Source: Pontibacillus salicampi
GTDB taxonomy: Bacteria; Bacillota; Bacilli; Bacillales; BH030062
Assembly (NCBI RefSeq): GCF_042434395.1
Contig: NZ_JBHLTP010000012.1
Span: forward strand, 1 to 64,000
Reading direction: 5' to 3'
Length of the DNA: 64,000 nucleotides
The translations under genes and the position numbers were made by a program. Positions within the stretch are counted from its first letter, which is position 1, and every line of letters begins with the position of its first letter. The notes beneath the pieces are model-generated. The model made no database searches and was not told where the DNA came from. It saw nothing but the letters and a program-made list of their open reading frames with translations. Positions 16,569 to 26,669 of the stretch are shown here, piece after piece.

Positions 16569-17534
16569 ATGACCATCTTTCGGCTTGGCTACGTTGCGAT
16601 GAGTAAGCATGTGTCCAATGCTTCTCCCTCTAGAATGATGACCTATCAGCAATTCAAGCAAATAGAGGATAGAGAAGCTGCAATTGCGAAATTAGAAAGG
16701 ATTGCATCTACCAACCTTCACAATACGTTAAGATTACTAAAGCATAACAAAGCAAACAAAATTTCCTTCTATCGCTTAAGCTCGAAATTAATTCCACTAG
16801 CTACACACGAGGAGCTTGCACATTGGAATTATATAAAAAATGTGAAGGAGGAGCTGCAAGAGATAGGGCATTTTGCAATACAAAACAATATGAGAATAGA
16901 TTTCCATCCGGATCATTATGTTGTGTTAAACACACCACATAAAGAAAAGTTAAAATCCTCTTTACATATACTTCGTTATCATTATCGGCTTCTAACCTCT
17001 ATGGGATTAAACCCTGCTCATCGGTGTGTATTGCATTTAGGAGGGGCCTATCAAGATAAGGAGGCATCCTTAGAAAGATTTATTGAAAATTGGGCTTACA
17101 TCCCCACACCCATACAAAGCATGGTCTTATTGGAAAACGATGACACGCTGTACACAATGGAAGATTGCTTGTACATATGCGAAAAATTAAGTATTCCTTT
17201 CGTATTCGACCTTCACCATCATCATGCTAATCATTACCATCCTAATTGGCTACAGCATTGGGAAAGAGCCATTGCCACATGGAAAAACAGCCCCTTCCCA
17301 ATCAAAGTACATCTTTCAAGCCCAAGGAGTAAACATGATTTTAACAGTCATGCTGATTACGTAGAGGATGAAACGTTCTATTCCTTTATGAAGCAGGTCA
17401 ATCAAAGTGTTCCTCAAGTGGATTGCATGATTGAAGCCAAACAAAAGGATGATGCACTTTTCCAGCTTGTCCATGACCTACAACAACGAGAGGGAATAGA
17501 ACTCGTCACTCCTACAGAAATAAAGGTATTGTAA
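16569..17534 (+). CDS. uvsE: UV DNA damage endonuclease (UVDE/UvsE)
   Basis: A 321-aa TIM-barrel nuclease. The N-terminus MTIFRLGYVAMS and the later blocks FYRLSSKLIPLATHEEL, RIDFHPDHYVVLN, LHLGGAYQDKEASLERF, VLLENDD and VFDLHHHHANHY carry the metal-binding His/Asp/Glu set of UvsE. It nicks immediately 5' of UV photoproducts, starting an alternative repair route; B. subtilis has it in spores. The ATG at 16569 fits the family N-terminus and follows GGAGTGA; the frame is open further upstream but that part is not coding. Confidence 0.93.
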   Translation: MTIFRLGYVAMSKHVSNASPSRMMTYQQFKQIEDREAAIAKLERIASTNLHNTLRLLKHNKANKISFYRLSSKLIPLATHEELAHWNYIKNVKEELQEIGHFAIQNNMRIDFHPDHYVVLNTPHKEKLKSSLHILRYHYRLLTSMGLNPAHRCVLHLGGAYQDKEASLERFIENWAYIPTPIQSMVLLENDDTLYTMEDCLYICEKLSIPFVFDLHHHHANHYHPNWLQHWERAIATWKNSPFPIKVHLSSPRSKHDFNSHADYVEDETFYSFMKQVNQSVPQVDCMIEAKQKDDALFQLVHDLQQREGIELVTPTEIKVL

Positions 17535-17617
17535 TACAATTGATATAAAGTATTCGCTTTCCTAGTGATTACACTATTTTCGGTTAGGGAATAGGGAGGA
17601 AAGTGGAGGGATGATAT

Positions 17618-18520
17618 ATGGCAGAGTATAATAAGGACCAATATGGAAATGAAACAAAGGACCAAAAATACGGCACAACTATAGAATCCAGAGAAAATCC
17701 AGACCGACCAGGGAGACAGTTTTATATCCCATCCCAAATTGTAAGCGAGTTTGCCCATAAAGGAAGAGATCACTTAGTTAAACGATTTCCGGCTCAATTT
17801 TTATTGGCATTGACAGCTGGAGGCTTTATGACCTTTGGGGCAACGTTTTCCATTCTACTTGCAATCGGCATTGATGCTAAAGGATTATATTACCTCTTAT
17901 CCGGAATTGGATTCGCAACTGGTTATGCGATGGTTTTTATTTCAGGATCCGTTCTGTTTACAGAAGTAAATGTACTCTTACCAACCTACTTATTTAATTC
18001 AACCTCATTCTTGCAACGAAACATATTTAAGTTTTGGCTGTCAGCCTATATCGGGAATATAATCGGGGCGTTGTTTGTTGCTGTATTCGTGAAATACTCG
18101 GGTTCTGTTAATCCATCGTTTTATACCGAATTATCCACCTATATCGATCATAAGATGAAGTTTATGGATAACGGCGTAAAAGGGTGGTTTCAAATAATCC
18201 TATCTGGAATTCTAGCGAACTGGTTAATTGGTATGGCAGCATTTTTAACCACCGCTGCCAGAGATATTACTGGTAAGTTTCTGGGTACGATATTACCGGT
18301 AGTACTATTTGTTGCGGGGAACTTTCAACACAGTGCCGCAAACATGGGCTATTTCAGTCTAGGTATCCTAACAGACACCCCATATGCATGGTATGAATTT
18401 CTGTTTTTTAACTTATTACCTGCAAGTATAGGTAATATCATTGGAGGAGGTATACTTGTTTCTTTACTATTCTCCTATGCTTATAAGGATGACATACAAT
18501 CTGCCTTAGATAAGAAATAA
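17618..18520 (+). CDS. Formate/nitrite transporter family channel
   Basis: A 300-aa membrane protein with six hydrophobic helices and the FNT signature motifs: ALTAGGFMTFGATFSILLA, GSVLFTEVNVLL and the half-repeat GNFQHSAANMGYFSLG, which holds the central channel residues. A 65-residue hydrophilic N-terminal extension precedes the channel. FNT proteins conduct formate, nitrite or hydrosulfide. The substrate cannot be assigned, although two genes away lies NO synthase, whose product oxidises to nitrite. The sequence GGAGGGATGATAT precedes the start. Confidence 0.88.
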   Translation: MAEYNKDQYGNETKDQKYGTTIESRENPDRPGRQFYIPSQIVSEFAHKGRDHLVKRFPAQFLLALTAGGFMTFGATFSILLAIGIDAKGLYYLLSGIGFATGYAMVFISGSVLFTEVNVLLPTYLFNSTSFLQRNIFKFWLSAYIGNIIGALFVAVFVKYSGSVNPSFYTELSTYIDHKMKFMDNGVKGWFQIILSGILANWLIGMAAFLTTAARDITGKFLGTILPVVLFVAGNFQHSAANMGYFSLGILTDTPYAWYEFLFFNLLPASIGNIIGGGILVSLLFSYAYKDDIQSALDKK

Positions 18521-18570
18521 TGAATACCATCGCTAGTGTGGCTAAAGACTGTATAGAATGTTCCATGTAT

Positions 18571-18608
18571 AAAGCTCTCTTTCCTATAGAGGAATGGGAG
18601 CTTTTTCA
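18571..18608 (+). terminator. Terminator after the FNT channel gene
   Basis: AAAGCTC (18571-18577) pairs with GAGCTTT (18598-18604), extended by partly paired TTTCC/GGAA, then TTTTT. The stretch 18609-18865 between this and the gltC terminator holds nothing I can identify. Confidence 0.65.
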
Positions 18609-18865
18609 ATGATTCTTCCTTAACATAGAAAACAGCTTACTACCATGCATGGAATTGCATATACCCTTGAAACGGCCCTACACGCTTTGACAACGTCCCC
18701 ATTAAACCTCAAAGAGTGGGGGAGGCTTACGCTACATGACTGCTATTGCATATGTATCTTCATATGGAGTTTGTGTTATTGCTGCTAGTTAGTTCCCTAG
18801 GAATTCCTTGCTATAATCTGTGGTAATGGTCCTGACTTTGCTGTATAACAGAGTTTTTTCTCCAT

Positions 18866-18893
18866 AAAAGCCACTAGCTAAATTGCAGTGGCT
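18866..18893 (-). terminator. gltC terminator
   Basis: On the minus strand AGCCACT/AGTGGCT forms a 7-bp stem followed by TTTTA, just after the gltC stop. Confidence 0.6.
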
Positions 18894-18903
18894 ATTCTTT
18901 ATA

Positions 18904-19806
18904 TTATTGGTAGCGTTCCAGCATAGAGAAGAAATTCTTTACAAAGTTATAGAATACCTTTTCAGAAGGAGCGAGTTCTCTATCTGTAGGGGTGATAATG
19001 CCAACTGTCCGTTTTACCTGTGGAATGGTAATGGGTTTCTTCACTGTTAATCGGGGAATAGAATTATAAAATGTGCTATCAGGTAAAAGTGTTACCCCGA
19101 TTCCAGCAGAAACCAGTCCCTTAATAGCGTCTAAATCTTCTCCCTGTGATGAGATATGTGGTGTGAATCCTGCCTGCTTACAAGCATCTACTACAATGTC
19201 ATGCAGCACGTATCCTTCTGGAAACAGAATAAAGGAGTCCCGTTTTAAGTCACTAAGCAGAATATCTTCTTTTTCTGCCAATGCATGCTGAACAGGTAAT
19301 AAAGCCGAAATTTGCTCCGTAAATAAAATATGACTTTCTACTTCCACATCCTCCTTAGGGACTGGACCTAGGAACGCTAAATCAATTTCTCTCTTTTTTA
19401 CAGCATCAATTAAATATCTATACGAACCTTGTCGAAGCTGAAAACCAACGTTTGGATGATTGTGTTTAAACGATGATATGACTGTAGGTAATAAATGGCT
19501 TGCTAAGCTGGTTGGAAAGCCAATTTTGATTAAGCCGCGATCTGGGTCCAAATATTCCTCCACCTGCTTTGTTGCATGTTCTATAGCCTTTAATGCTGTT
19601 TGGGTATGTGTTCTGAATATCTTTCCTATTGGAGTAAGTTTTATATTTCTACCTTCCCTAATAAACAGCTTCACTCCTAATTCATCCTCCAAGTTCGCAA
19701 TTTGTCTACTAATAGCCGATTGCGCAACATGTAAATGAACTGCTGCTTCAGAAATATGTTCTCGTTCAGCTACTTCCATAAAATAATATAGTTGTCTAAG
19801 CTCCAT
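18904..19806 (-). CDS. gltC: LysR-type activator of glutamate synthase
   Basis: A 300-aa LysR regulator with an N-terminal winged helix-turn-helix (MELRQLYYFMEVAEREHISEAAVHLHVAQSAISRQIANLEDELG, residues 1-45) and a C-terminal effector-binding domain. It is divergent from gltA, as in B. subtilis, where GltC senses 2-oxoglutarate/glutamate and activates gltAB while repressing its own gene. The intergenic dyad at 19865-19879 has the LysR T-N11-A form. Context and sequence agree, so orthology is very likely. Confidence 0.93.
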   Translation of the reverse strand: MELRQLYYFMEVAEREHISEAAVHLHVAQSAISRQIANLEDELGVKLFIREGRNIKLTPIGKIFRTHTQTALKAIEHATKQVEEYLDPDRGLIKIGFPTSLASHLLPTVISSFKHNHPNVGFQLRQGSYRYLIDAVKKREIDLAFLGPVPKEDVEVESHILFTEQISALLPVQHALAEKEDILLSDLKRDSFILFPEGYVLHDIVVDACKQAGFTPHISSQGEDLDAIKGLVSAGIGVTLLPDSTFYNSIPRLTVKKPITIPQVKRTVGIITPTDRELAPSEKVFYNFVKNFFSMLERYQ

Positions 19807-19864
19807 GTTCAGTCCCCCATGATCAATTCATATCAATATTAGATTAATTCTATCTAAATTATAT

Positions 19865-19894
19865 ATTGTTTGAAACAATTTGAAAACTTACAAT
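19865..19894 (+). promoter_or_regulatory. gltA promoter with GltC-type dyad
   Basis: TTGTTTGAAACAA (19866-19878) is a T-N11-A dyad with 7-bp arms when the flanking A/T is counted. Its TTGTTT also serves as a -35 spaced 17 bp from TACAAT (19889-19894). This overlap of binding site and -35 fits activation by GltC. Confidence 0.6.
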
Positions 19895-19946
19895 AGAAAT
19901 AACAGGAAAACGGATTCTATTTTGTAAAAAGAAGGGGATGTAACAG

Positions 19947-22900
19947 ATGAAATACAACCAAATTCCAAACCCCCAGGGTCTTTATCACCCTCAATTAGAA
20001 CATGATGCATGCGGTATTGGGCTTTATGCATCACTAAAAGGGATTAAAACACATGAAATAGTTCAAGAAGCATTGCACATGCTTTGTCAATTAGATCATA
20101 GAGGCGGTCAAGGTAGTGACCCACATACCGGAGACGGTTCTGGCATTCTAATGCAAATACCTGATAAGTTCTTTAGAAAAGAATGTCCTGATTTTGATTT
20201 ACCAGAAAACGGACGATATGGAGTGGGAATGCTGTTTTTCTCCGATGAGGAAGAACGGAAGCAAGAAGAGGATTATATTTCCACATTGATAGAACAAGAA
20301 GGTCAGCGTGTCATTGGCTGGAGAAGTGTACCTGTAAATGTCAGAAAAATCGGAAAAGATGCACAAAACAGCTGTCCTATTATTCGTCAAGTCTTTGTAG
20401 AAGCAAATAATGAGCTCCGGGATCAAACAGATTTCGAACGGAAATTATATGTCATTCGTAAGCAGGCAGAGCATTGGGGCTATGAGAATAGCAGACAGTT
20501 TTATTTTGCAAGTTTCTCTAGTCAGACCATTGTGTATAAAGGGCTGTTAACACCTGAACAGGTTGATACATTTTATGATGATTTAGGGGATGAAGAATTT
20601 GTTTCTGCCTTTGCTTTAGTACATTCCCGCTTTAGTACAAATACGTTCCCGAGCTGGGAAAGAGCACACCCTAATCGGTATTTAATCCATAACGGTGAAA
20701 TTAACACATTACGAGGAAACGTAAATTGGATGCGCGCTCGAGAAAAGCAAATGGCGTCAGAGGCTTTTGGAGATGATTTAGAGAAGATTCTGCCGATTAT
20801 TGATGACGCAGGCAGTGATTCTGCTGCCTTGGATAATGCTTTAGAATTCTTCGTAATGGCAGGCAGAAAGCCGGCACATGCTGCGATGATGCTTATTCCT
20901 GAACCATGGAGTGAGAATGAGCATATCACTCCAGAGAAGAAGGCATTTTATGAGTATCATAGTACGTTGATGGAGGCTTGGGATGGTCCAACTTCGATTA
21001 CGTTTACCGATGGACATCAAATTGGAGCGATATTAGATAGAAATGGATTAAGACCAGCAAGATACTATGTAACAAAAGACGATATGCTGATCTATTCATC
21101 TGAAGTAGGAGTTGTGGATGTAGAGGAAGAGAATATTCTATATAAGAGCAGACTGAGTCCTGGTAAGATGCTTCTTATCGACTTAGATGAACACCGCATA
21201 ATATCAGACGAAGAGATTAAGCAAGAAATGGCTCAAGAAAACCCGTACAAAGAATGGCTTGATACAAATCTATGGAAACTAGAAGCCAAACCAGAGGAAA
21301 TAGATGAAGAACCGATTTCAGATGCATTTGTTCGCCAACGAACATTTAGCTACACCTATGAAGATATTCACAAGTATTTAATTCCATTGGTCTCAGAAGG
21401 TAAAGATCCAGTAGGTGCAATGGGATTTGATACACCGTTAGCTGTTCTTTCTGAAAATCCACAATCCTTATTCTTATATTTCAAACAGCTATTTGCTCAA
21501 GTAACGAATCCAGCAATCGATTCCATACGAGAGCAAATGGTTACATCGACTACAACTCTATTAGGAGCGGAAGGAAATATACTGCATCCTGACGAAACGA
21601 ACAGCCACCGGATACAAATTGATTCCCCGGTTTTGACTGCTAACCAAATGAAGGAATTGCGCCATCAAGATCGTGATTTCTTTCAAAGTAAAGTATTAGA
21701 TGCTGTGTTTACAGGAAACTTGGAACAGGCAGTACAAACGTTATGTCAAGACGCCTTGAATGCTATAGAGGAAGGGTACAGTATCCTCATTCTATCTGAC
21801 AGAAATATGGATGCTAGTCACGTAGCTATACCTCCTTTATTGGCTACAAGCGCTTTACATCAATTTCTAGTGCAAGAAGGAAACCGCAAGAAAGCTAGTA
21901 TCATTGTAGAAAGCGGAGAGGTTCGTGAAGTACACCACTTTGCTGCCTTAATAGGTTATGGTGCAGAGGCCATATACCCTTACCTTGCCTATGAAACATT
22001 TAACCAGGTCATTGCAAATGGCGACCTGGAAATGGAAGCTTCTCAAGCAATCGCCAAATACCGTGATACGGTAACAACGGGTATTGTGAAAGTAATGTCC
22101 AAGATGGGTATCTCCACTATTCAAAGCTATAGAGGTGCGCAAATATTTGAGGCAGTAGGCATAAGTAAAGAAGTGATTAATCAATATTTTACAGGAACTG
22201 TTTCGCAGCTAGGTGGAATCGATTTAAATACTATTGCCAAGGAAGCGAGTATTCTTCACGACAAAGCTTATCGAGATACGTTCCATAATTCATTAGAGCC
22301 TGGCAGTGATTTTCAATGGAGAAAAGGCGGGGAACATCACGCCTTTAATCCGAAAACTGTCCATACTCTTCAGTGGGCGTGTCGTCAAAATGATTACAGT
22401 CTGTTTAAAGATTTTTCAGAAGCGGCTAATAAAGAACGAATTGGATTTTTACGCAATCTGTTTTCATTTAAAAAGGGACACTCCATTAATATAGAAGAAG
22501 TAGAATCTGTAGAGTCTATTGTTAAACGGTTTAAAACAGGAGCAATGTCATTTGGCTCATTAAGTCAGGAAGCACATGAAACGTTAGCTATTGCTATGAA
22601 TCGTATTGGAGGGAAGAGTAATAGCGGTGAAGGTGGAGAAGACCCTAATAGATATCACGCAGATGAAAATGGGGACCTCCGTAGAAGTGCCATCAAACAA
22701 GTGGCGTCCGGACGGTTTGGGGTTACAAGTCACTATTTAGTAAATGCTGATGAATTACAAATTAAAGTTGCGCAAGGTGCCAAGCCAGGAGAAGGTGGTC
22801 AGCTGCCAGGTAAGAAGGTGTACCCATGGGTTGCGAATGTCAGAGGATCTACCACAGGAGTTGGACTAATTTCACCACCTCCACACCACGATATTTATTC

Positions 22901-24506
22901 CATTGAAGATTTAGCACAGCTTATCCATGATTTGAAAAACGTCAACAGGGGCGCTCGAATTAGCGTGAAATTGGTAGCTAAGTCTGGTATCGGTACCATT
23001 GCTGCTGGTGTTGCGAAAGGTGCAGCTGATGTTATTGCTGTGAGTGGCTATGATGGCGGTACAGGTGCATCGCCTAAAACCAGTATTAAGCATACAGGGC
23101 TACCTTGGGAGCTTGGTCTTGCAGAAACACATCAAACCTTAATGCTAAATAACTTAAGAGATCGTGTGGTACTAGAGACCGACGGAAAGCTGATGACAGG
23201 AAGAGATGTAGCGATGGCCGCCTTACTAGGCGCAGAAGAATACGGATTTGCTACAGCACCACTTGTAGTATTAGGTTGTGTCATGATGCGAGTCTGCCAC
23301 AAGGATACGTGTCCTGTCGGTATTGCTACGCAAAATCCAGAGTTAAGAAAGAAATTTACAGGCAATGCAGATCATATCGTTCATTACATGACCTTCGTTG
23401 CTCAAGAATTAAGAGAAATAATGGCAGAGCTAGGATTCCGTACAGTAGAAGAAATGGTTGGCCGTACAGACGTGCTAGAAATTAGCGACCGTACAAAGTC
23501 ACATTGGAAAGCCAGTTCCTTAGACTTAACCAACCTTGTGTATCAACCGAAGGGTACTCGTACTTGTCAGAAGAAGCAAAATCATAAGATTGAACAATCC
23601 TTAGACGTAACTACCATTCTTCCAGCTGTTAAATCATCTATTCTGACCAAGAAGCCAATTCAACTTTCTTATCCAATTCGCAACACAAACCGAGTAGTAG
23701 GAACGATAGTGGGAAGCGAAATTTCAAAGCTTTATGGGGAGGATGGTTTACCAGAAGACACTATCCAGCTTCACTTCCAAGGTTCAGCTGGTCAAAGCTT
23801 CGGTGCCTTTGTACCGAAAGGTTTATCCCTTTATCTTAAGGGAGACGCCAATGACTATGTAGGTAAAGGGCTATCAGGTGGAAAGCTAGTCGTCGCTAAA
23901 CCTAATAATAGTCCAGGTGCAAGTGAGGATGTCATTATTGGAAATGTAGCGTTTTACGGTGCATCTAAAGGAGAAGCTTACATCAATGGGGTAGCTGGGG
24001 AGCGATTTGCCGTTAGGAATAGTGGAGCAGACGTCGTTGTTGAAGGCGTCGGTAATCACGGATGTGAATATATGACCGGTGGCCGTGTAGTTGTTTTAGG
24101 AGAAGTCGGACCTAACTTTGCGGCAGGGATGTCTGGTGGAGTAGCTTATGTGCATGCAGAAGATAAACATACCTTTACTTCTCTTTGCAATAAAGGAATG
24201 GTTGAATTAGAAGGATTAGAAGATATAGAGGAAAAGCAAGAGGTTCGTAAAATGATTGAGAATCATTACAGCTATACAGGTAGTCTTAAAGCAGGTAATA
24301 TGCTGGAGAATTGGCCATCTGCTGCAGACTCCTTTGTCAAAGTAATTCCAAAGGATTATAAACAAATGCTTAAGCGCCTAGATGCCCACCTTGCTGAAGG
24401 GGTATCAGAGGAGGAGGCTGCTATGAACGCATTTAAAGGTCTTCCTACTGCATCAGAGCAACGTATGGCAGATTACTCCAAAGCACCTCAAGTAGCAGCC
24501 GAATAA
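19947..24506 (+). CDS. gltA: Glutamate synthase, large subunit
   Basis: A 1519-aa enzyme, full length. A short propeptide (residues 1-21) precedes the catalytic Cys22 of the class II glutaminase domain (HDACGIG). Then come the central domain, the FMN-binding synthase domain (about 850-1200, with KPGEGGQLPGKKV and GYDGGTGASPKTS), the 3Fe-4S cysteines in CHKDTCPVGIATQ, and the C-terminal beta-helix domain with repeated glycine-rich turns (about 1270-1470). It transfers glutamine amide to 2-oxoglutarate. gltB follows after about 15 bp, and gltC is divergent. In Bacillus gltA names the large subunit. Confidence 0.97.
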   Translation: MKYNQIPNPQGLYHPQLEHDACGIGLYASLKGIKTHEIVQEALHMLCQLDHRGGQGSDPHTGDGSGILMQIPDKFFRKECPDFDLPENGRYGVGMLFFSDEEERKQEEDYISTLIEQEGQRVIGWRSVPVNVRKIGKDAQNSCPIIRQVFVEANNELRDQTDFERKLYVIRKQAEHWGYENSRQFYFASFSSQTIVYKGLLTPEQVDTFYDDLGDEEFVSAFALVHSRFSTNTFPSWERAHPNRYLIHNGEINTLRGNVNWMRAREKQMASEAFGDDLEKILPIIDDAGSDSAALDNALEFFVMAGRKPAHAAMMLIPEPWSENEHITPEKKAFYEYHSTLMEAWDGPTSITFTDGHQIGAILDRNGLRPARYYVTKDDMLIYSSEVGVVDVEEENILYKSRLSPGKMLLIDLDEHRIISDEEIKQEMAQENPYKEWLDTNLWKLEAKPEEIDEEPISDAFVRQRTFSYTYEDIHKYLIPLVSEGKDPVGAMGFDTPLAVLSENPQSLFLYFKQLFAQVTNPAIDSIREQMVTSTTTLLGAEGNILHPDETNSHRIQIDSPVLTANQMKELRHQDRDFFQSKVLDAVFTGNLEQAVQTLCQDALNAIEEGYSILILSDRNMDASHVAIPPLLATSALHQFLVQEGNRKKASIIVESGEVREVHHFAALIGYGAEAIYPYLAYETFNQVIANGDLEMEASQAIAKYRDTVTTGIVKVMSKMGISTIQSYRGAQIFEAVGISKEVINQYFTGTVSQLGGIDLNTIAKEASILHDKAYRDTFHNSLEPGSDFQWRKGGEHHAFNPKTVHTLQWACRQNDYSLFKDFSEAANKERIGFLRNLFSFKKGHSINIEEVESVESIVKRFKTGAMSFGSLSQEAHETLAIAMNRIGGKSNSGEGGEDPNRYHADENGDLRRSAIKQVASGRFGVTSHYLVNADELQIKVAQGAKPGEGGQLPGKKVYPWVANVRGSTTGVGLISPPPHHDIYSIEDLAQLIHDLKNVNRGARISVKLVAKSGIGTIAAGVAKGAADVIAVSGYDGGTGASPKTSIKHTGLPWELGLAETHQTLMLNNLRDRVVLETDGKLMTGRDVAMAALLGAEEYGFATAPLVVLGCVMMRVCHKDTCPVGIATQNPELRKKFTGNADHIVHYMTFVAQELREIMAELGFRTVEEMVGRTDVLEISDRTKSHWKASSLDLTNLVYQPKGTRTCQKKQNHKIEQSLDVTTILPAVKSSILTKKPIQLSYPIRNTNRVVGTIVGSEISKLYGEDGLPEDTIQLHFQGSAGQSFGAFVPKGLSLYLKGDANDYVGKGLSGGKLVVAKPNNSPGASEDVIIGNVAFYGASKGEAYINGVAGERFAVRNSGADVVVEGVGNHGCEYMTGGRVVVLGEVGPNFAAGMSGGVAYVHAEDKHTFTSLCNKGMVELEGLEDIEEKQEVRKMIENHYSYTGSLKAGNMLENWPSAADSFVKVIPKDYKQMLKRLDAHLAEGVSEEEAAMNAFKGLPTASEQRMADYSKAPQVAAE

Positions 24507-24523
24507 GAAAGGAGAGAGTTGTG

Positions 24524-26008
24524 ATGGATAAATCCACTGGGTTTATGTATATAAATCGTGAAGAAGCATCAGAAAGATCACCGCAAACAAGAGTAAAAGA
24601 TTGGAATGAATATACTGCTCCTTTCTCGGAGGAAGAGCTAAAAAGGCAAGGGGCAAGGTGTATGGACTGCGGCATACCATTTTGCCATACAGGTATTGAA
24701 ATTAAAGGGACAGCATCAGGCTGTCCCATCAATAATCTTATTCCAGAGTGGAACGACCTAGTCTATCGGGGTAAATGGAAAGAAGCACTAGAAAGGTTAG
24801 AGAAGACTAATAATTTCCCTGAATTTACAGGGAGAGTTTGCCCGGCGCCATGTGAAGGAGCATGCACTGTTGCAATTTCTGATCCTGCTGTCGCTATTAA
24901 AGATATTGAGCGAACCATTATCGACAAAGGTTTTGAAAACGGATGGATACAACCAAGGATTCCTGACCAGCGTTCCGGTAGAAAGATTGCTATAGTTGGT
25001 TCTGGACCAGCCGGACTTGCAAGTGCAGATCAGCTGAATCAGGCCGGTCATACGGTAGCTGTCTACGAACGTGCAGATAAGCCAGGTGGATTATTAACCT
25101 ATGGTATTCCTAATATGAAACTCGAAAAATATATTGTTGAACGCCGTATTAATCTATTAAAGCAAGAGGGTATTGATTTCATTACAAACACAGAGGTTGG
25201 CAAGGATATTTCCGCTGACCAGCTGAGGGAACAATATGATGCGGTTATTTTGTGCACAGGAGCCCAGAAACAACGAAACTTAACCATTGAAGGAAGAGAA
25301 GCCAAAGGAATTCATTATGCTATGGACTATCTAACAGCTTCTACTAAGAAGCTATTAGATGAAAAGCTTGAACAGGACGAATATATTAATGTTGAGGGCA
25401 AGGATGTAATAGTTATAGGAGGAGGAGATACTGGCGCAGATTGTGTAGCGACTGCTCTAAGACAAAATTGTAAGAGCGTAACCCAGTTTGGGAAACATCC
25501 TAAACAACCCAAAACGCGTCCAGATGATAATATGTGGCCAGAACCGCCTGATGTATTTACGTTAGATTATGCATACAAAGAAGCAGCTGAAACGAAAGGG
25601 CAGGACCCACGTCGTTACTCCATTCAAACGACAAAATTTGTATCCGATACAAATGGCAACCTACAGGAGCTGCACACTATTCAAACCGAAAAGGTACGGG
25701 ATGAAAACGGAAGCTATACCTATCGTGAGGTACCAGGTACTGAACAAGTGTGGCCAGTACAGCACGTTATGATTGCTATTGGCTTTGAAGGTTCTGAACA
25801 GCCAATTTTACGAGAATTTGGGGTGAATACTACGAACAGAGGCTGTGTAGAAGCGAAATATGGAGAGTACACAACTAATCTGGAAGGCGTGTTTGCTGCA
25901 GGGGATGCTAGAAGAGGACAAAGTTTAATTGTTTGGGCTATTAATGAAGGTCGAGAAGTAGCTAGAGAAGTAGATCAATATCTAATGGGAGCCACAGTGT
26001 TACCATAA
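24524..26008 (+). CDS. gltB: Glutamate synthase, small subunit
   Basis: A 494-aa FAD/NADPH-binding subunit. The N-terminus has two cysteine clusters (CMDCGIPFCHTG with a following CPINNLIPEWN; VCPAPCEGAC) that hold 4Fe-4S centres. Rossmann motifs follow at IAIVGSGPAGLASADQL (about 146) and VIVIGGGDTGADC (about 294), with the FAD motif VFAAGDARRGQSL near the C-terminus. It feeds electrons to the large subunit. The ATG at 24524 suits AAAGGAGAG 9 nt upstream; the GTG at 24521 is possible. It is co-transcribed with gltA. Confidence 0.95.
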   Translation: MDKSTGFMYINREEASERSPQTRVKDWNEYTAPFSEEELKRQGARCMDCGIPFCHTGIEIKGTASGCPINNLIPEWNDLVYRGKWKEALERLEKTNNFPEFTGRVCPAPCEGACTVAISDPAVAIKDIERTIIDKGFENGWIQPRIPDQRSGRKIAIVGSGPAGLASADQLNQAGHTVAVYERADKPGGLLTYGIPNMKLEKYIVERRINLLKQEGIDFITNTEVGKDISADQLREQYDAVILCTGAQKQRNLTIEGREAKGIHYAMDYLTASTKKLLDEKLEQDEYINVEGKDVIVIGGGDTGADCVATALRQNCKSVTQFGKHPKQPKTRPDDNMWPEPPDVFTLDYAYKEAAETKGQDPRRYSIQTTKFVSDTNGNLQELHTIQTEKVRDENGSYTYREVPGTEQVWPVQHVMIAIGFEGSEQPILREFGVNTTNRGCVEAKYGEYTTNLEGVFAAGDARRGQSLIVWAINEGREVAREVDQYLMGATVLP

Positions 26009-26029
26009 ATAGTTTAAAACCCTTCCTTT

Positions 26030-26057
26030 CAGGCTGTTGAGTCATCTCAACAGCCTG
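26030..26057. terminator. Hairpin between convergent gltB and YaiI-type gene
   Basis: CAGGCTGTTGAG (26030-26041), loop TCAT, CTCAACAGCCTG (26046-26057): a 12-bp perfect stem. No clear T tract on either strand, so termination strength is unclear. Confidence 0.6.
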
Positions 26058-26099
26058 ATTAGTTATGTTTCCAGCAACGATACTATGTAGGCTTGATGG

Positions 26100-26534
26100 C
26101 TAGAGGAAGGATTGAAGCAATTCACGAAAGGTAGCTCGATCCTCCATACTCATTGCTTTAGGTCCTTTTGTTTTCTTACCCGCTTTCCTTGCTTGAGCAC
26201 TTAAATGTCTATTTTGCAGCAGTCCGTCTATATTTTGTTGGGTAAATTGAAAACCTTTATGATGCAGCACTACACAGCCTTTACTAAGGGCGAGTGCTGC
26301 CAACCCATAATCCTGCGTTACAACTAAATCGCCTTTGGAAACCATTTTCATTATCCGATAATCAGCAGCATCTGCACCCGTGTCTACATAAATCGATTCT
26401 ACCCCCTCTGGATCTTTCGTGGAGCTATAATGAGAAATACTTTTAACAAGAAAGACCGATACGTTAGATGATTGGGCTTCTTCAATAATAATTTCCTTTA
26501 CGGGACATGCATCCGCATCTACATATATCTTCAT
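26100..26534 (-). CDS. YaiI/YqxD family protein (UPF0178)
   Basis: A 144-aa protein with conserved N-terminus MKIYVDADACPVKEIII and later VDTGADAADYRIM, VTQDYGLAALALSKG and the C-terminal KKTKGPKAMSMEDRATF. These are hallmarks of UPF0178, which has a PIN-like nuclease fold with several Asp residues that could bind metal. The cellular function is not established. It stands alone, convergent with gltB and divergent from the cyclase gene. Confidence 0.88.
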   Translation of the reverse strand: MKIYVDADACPVKEIIIEEAQSSNVSVFLVKSISHYSSTKDPEGVESIYVDTGADAADYRIMKMVSKGDLVVTQDYGLAALALSKGCVVLHHKGFQFTQQNIDGLLQNRHLSAQARKAGKKTKGPKAMSMEDRATFRELLQSFL

Positions 26535-26669
26535 ACGTCACCTCTTTTCCATTCGATGGTAGCATATAGGTTTCTTGAACTCCAGTCAATATAACGGTTA
26601 GTTAGTTCATAGTCCCCCTGCAACTCCCGTATATTGTAAAGTATCCTTTAAATAGGGGGGAAGGAAAGA

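Noticed and set aside
18609..18865. Possible riboswitch or small RNA in the gltC downstream gap
   Set aside because: I tried to recognise known riboswitch cores and found none; only terminators are visible.
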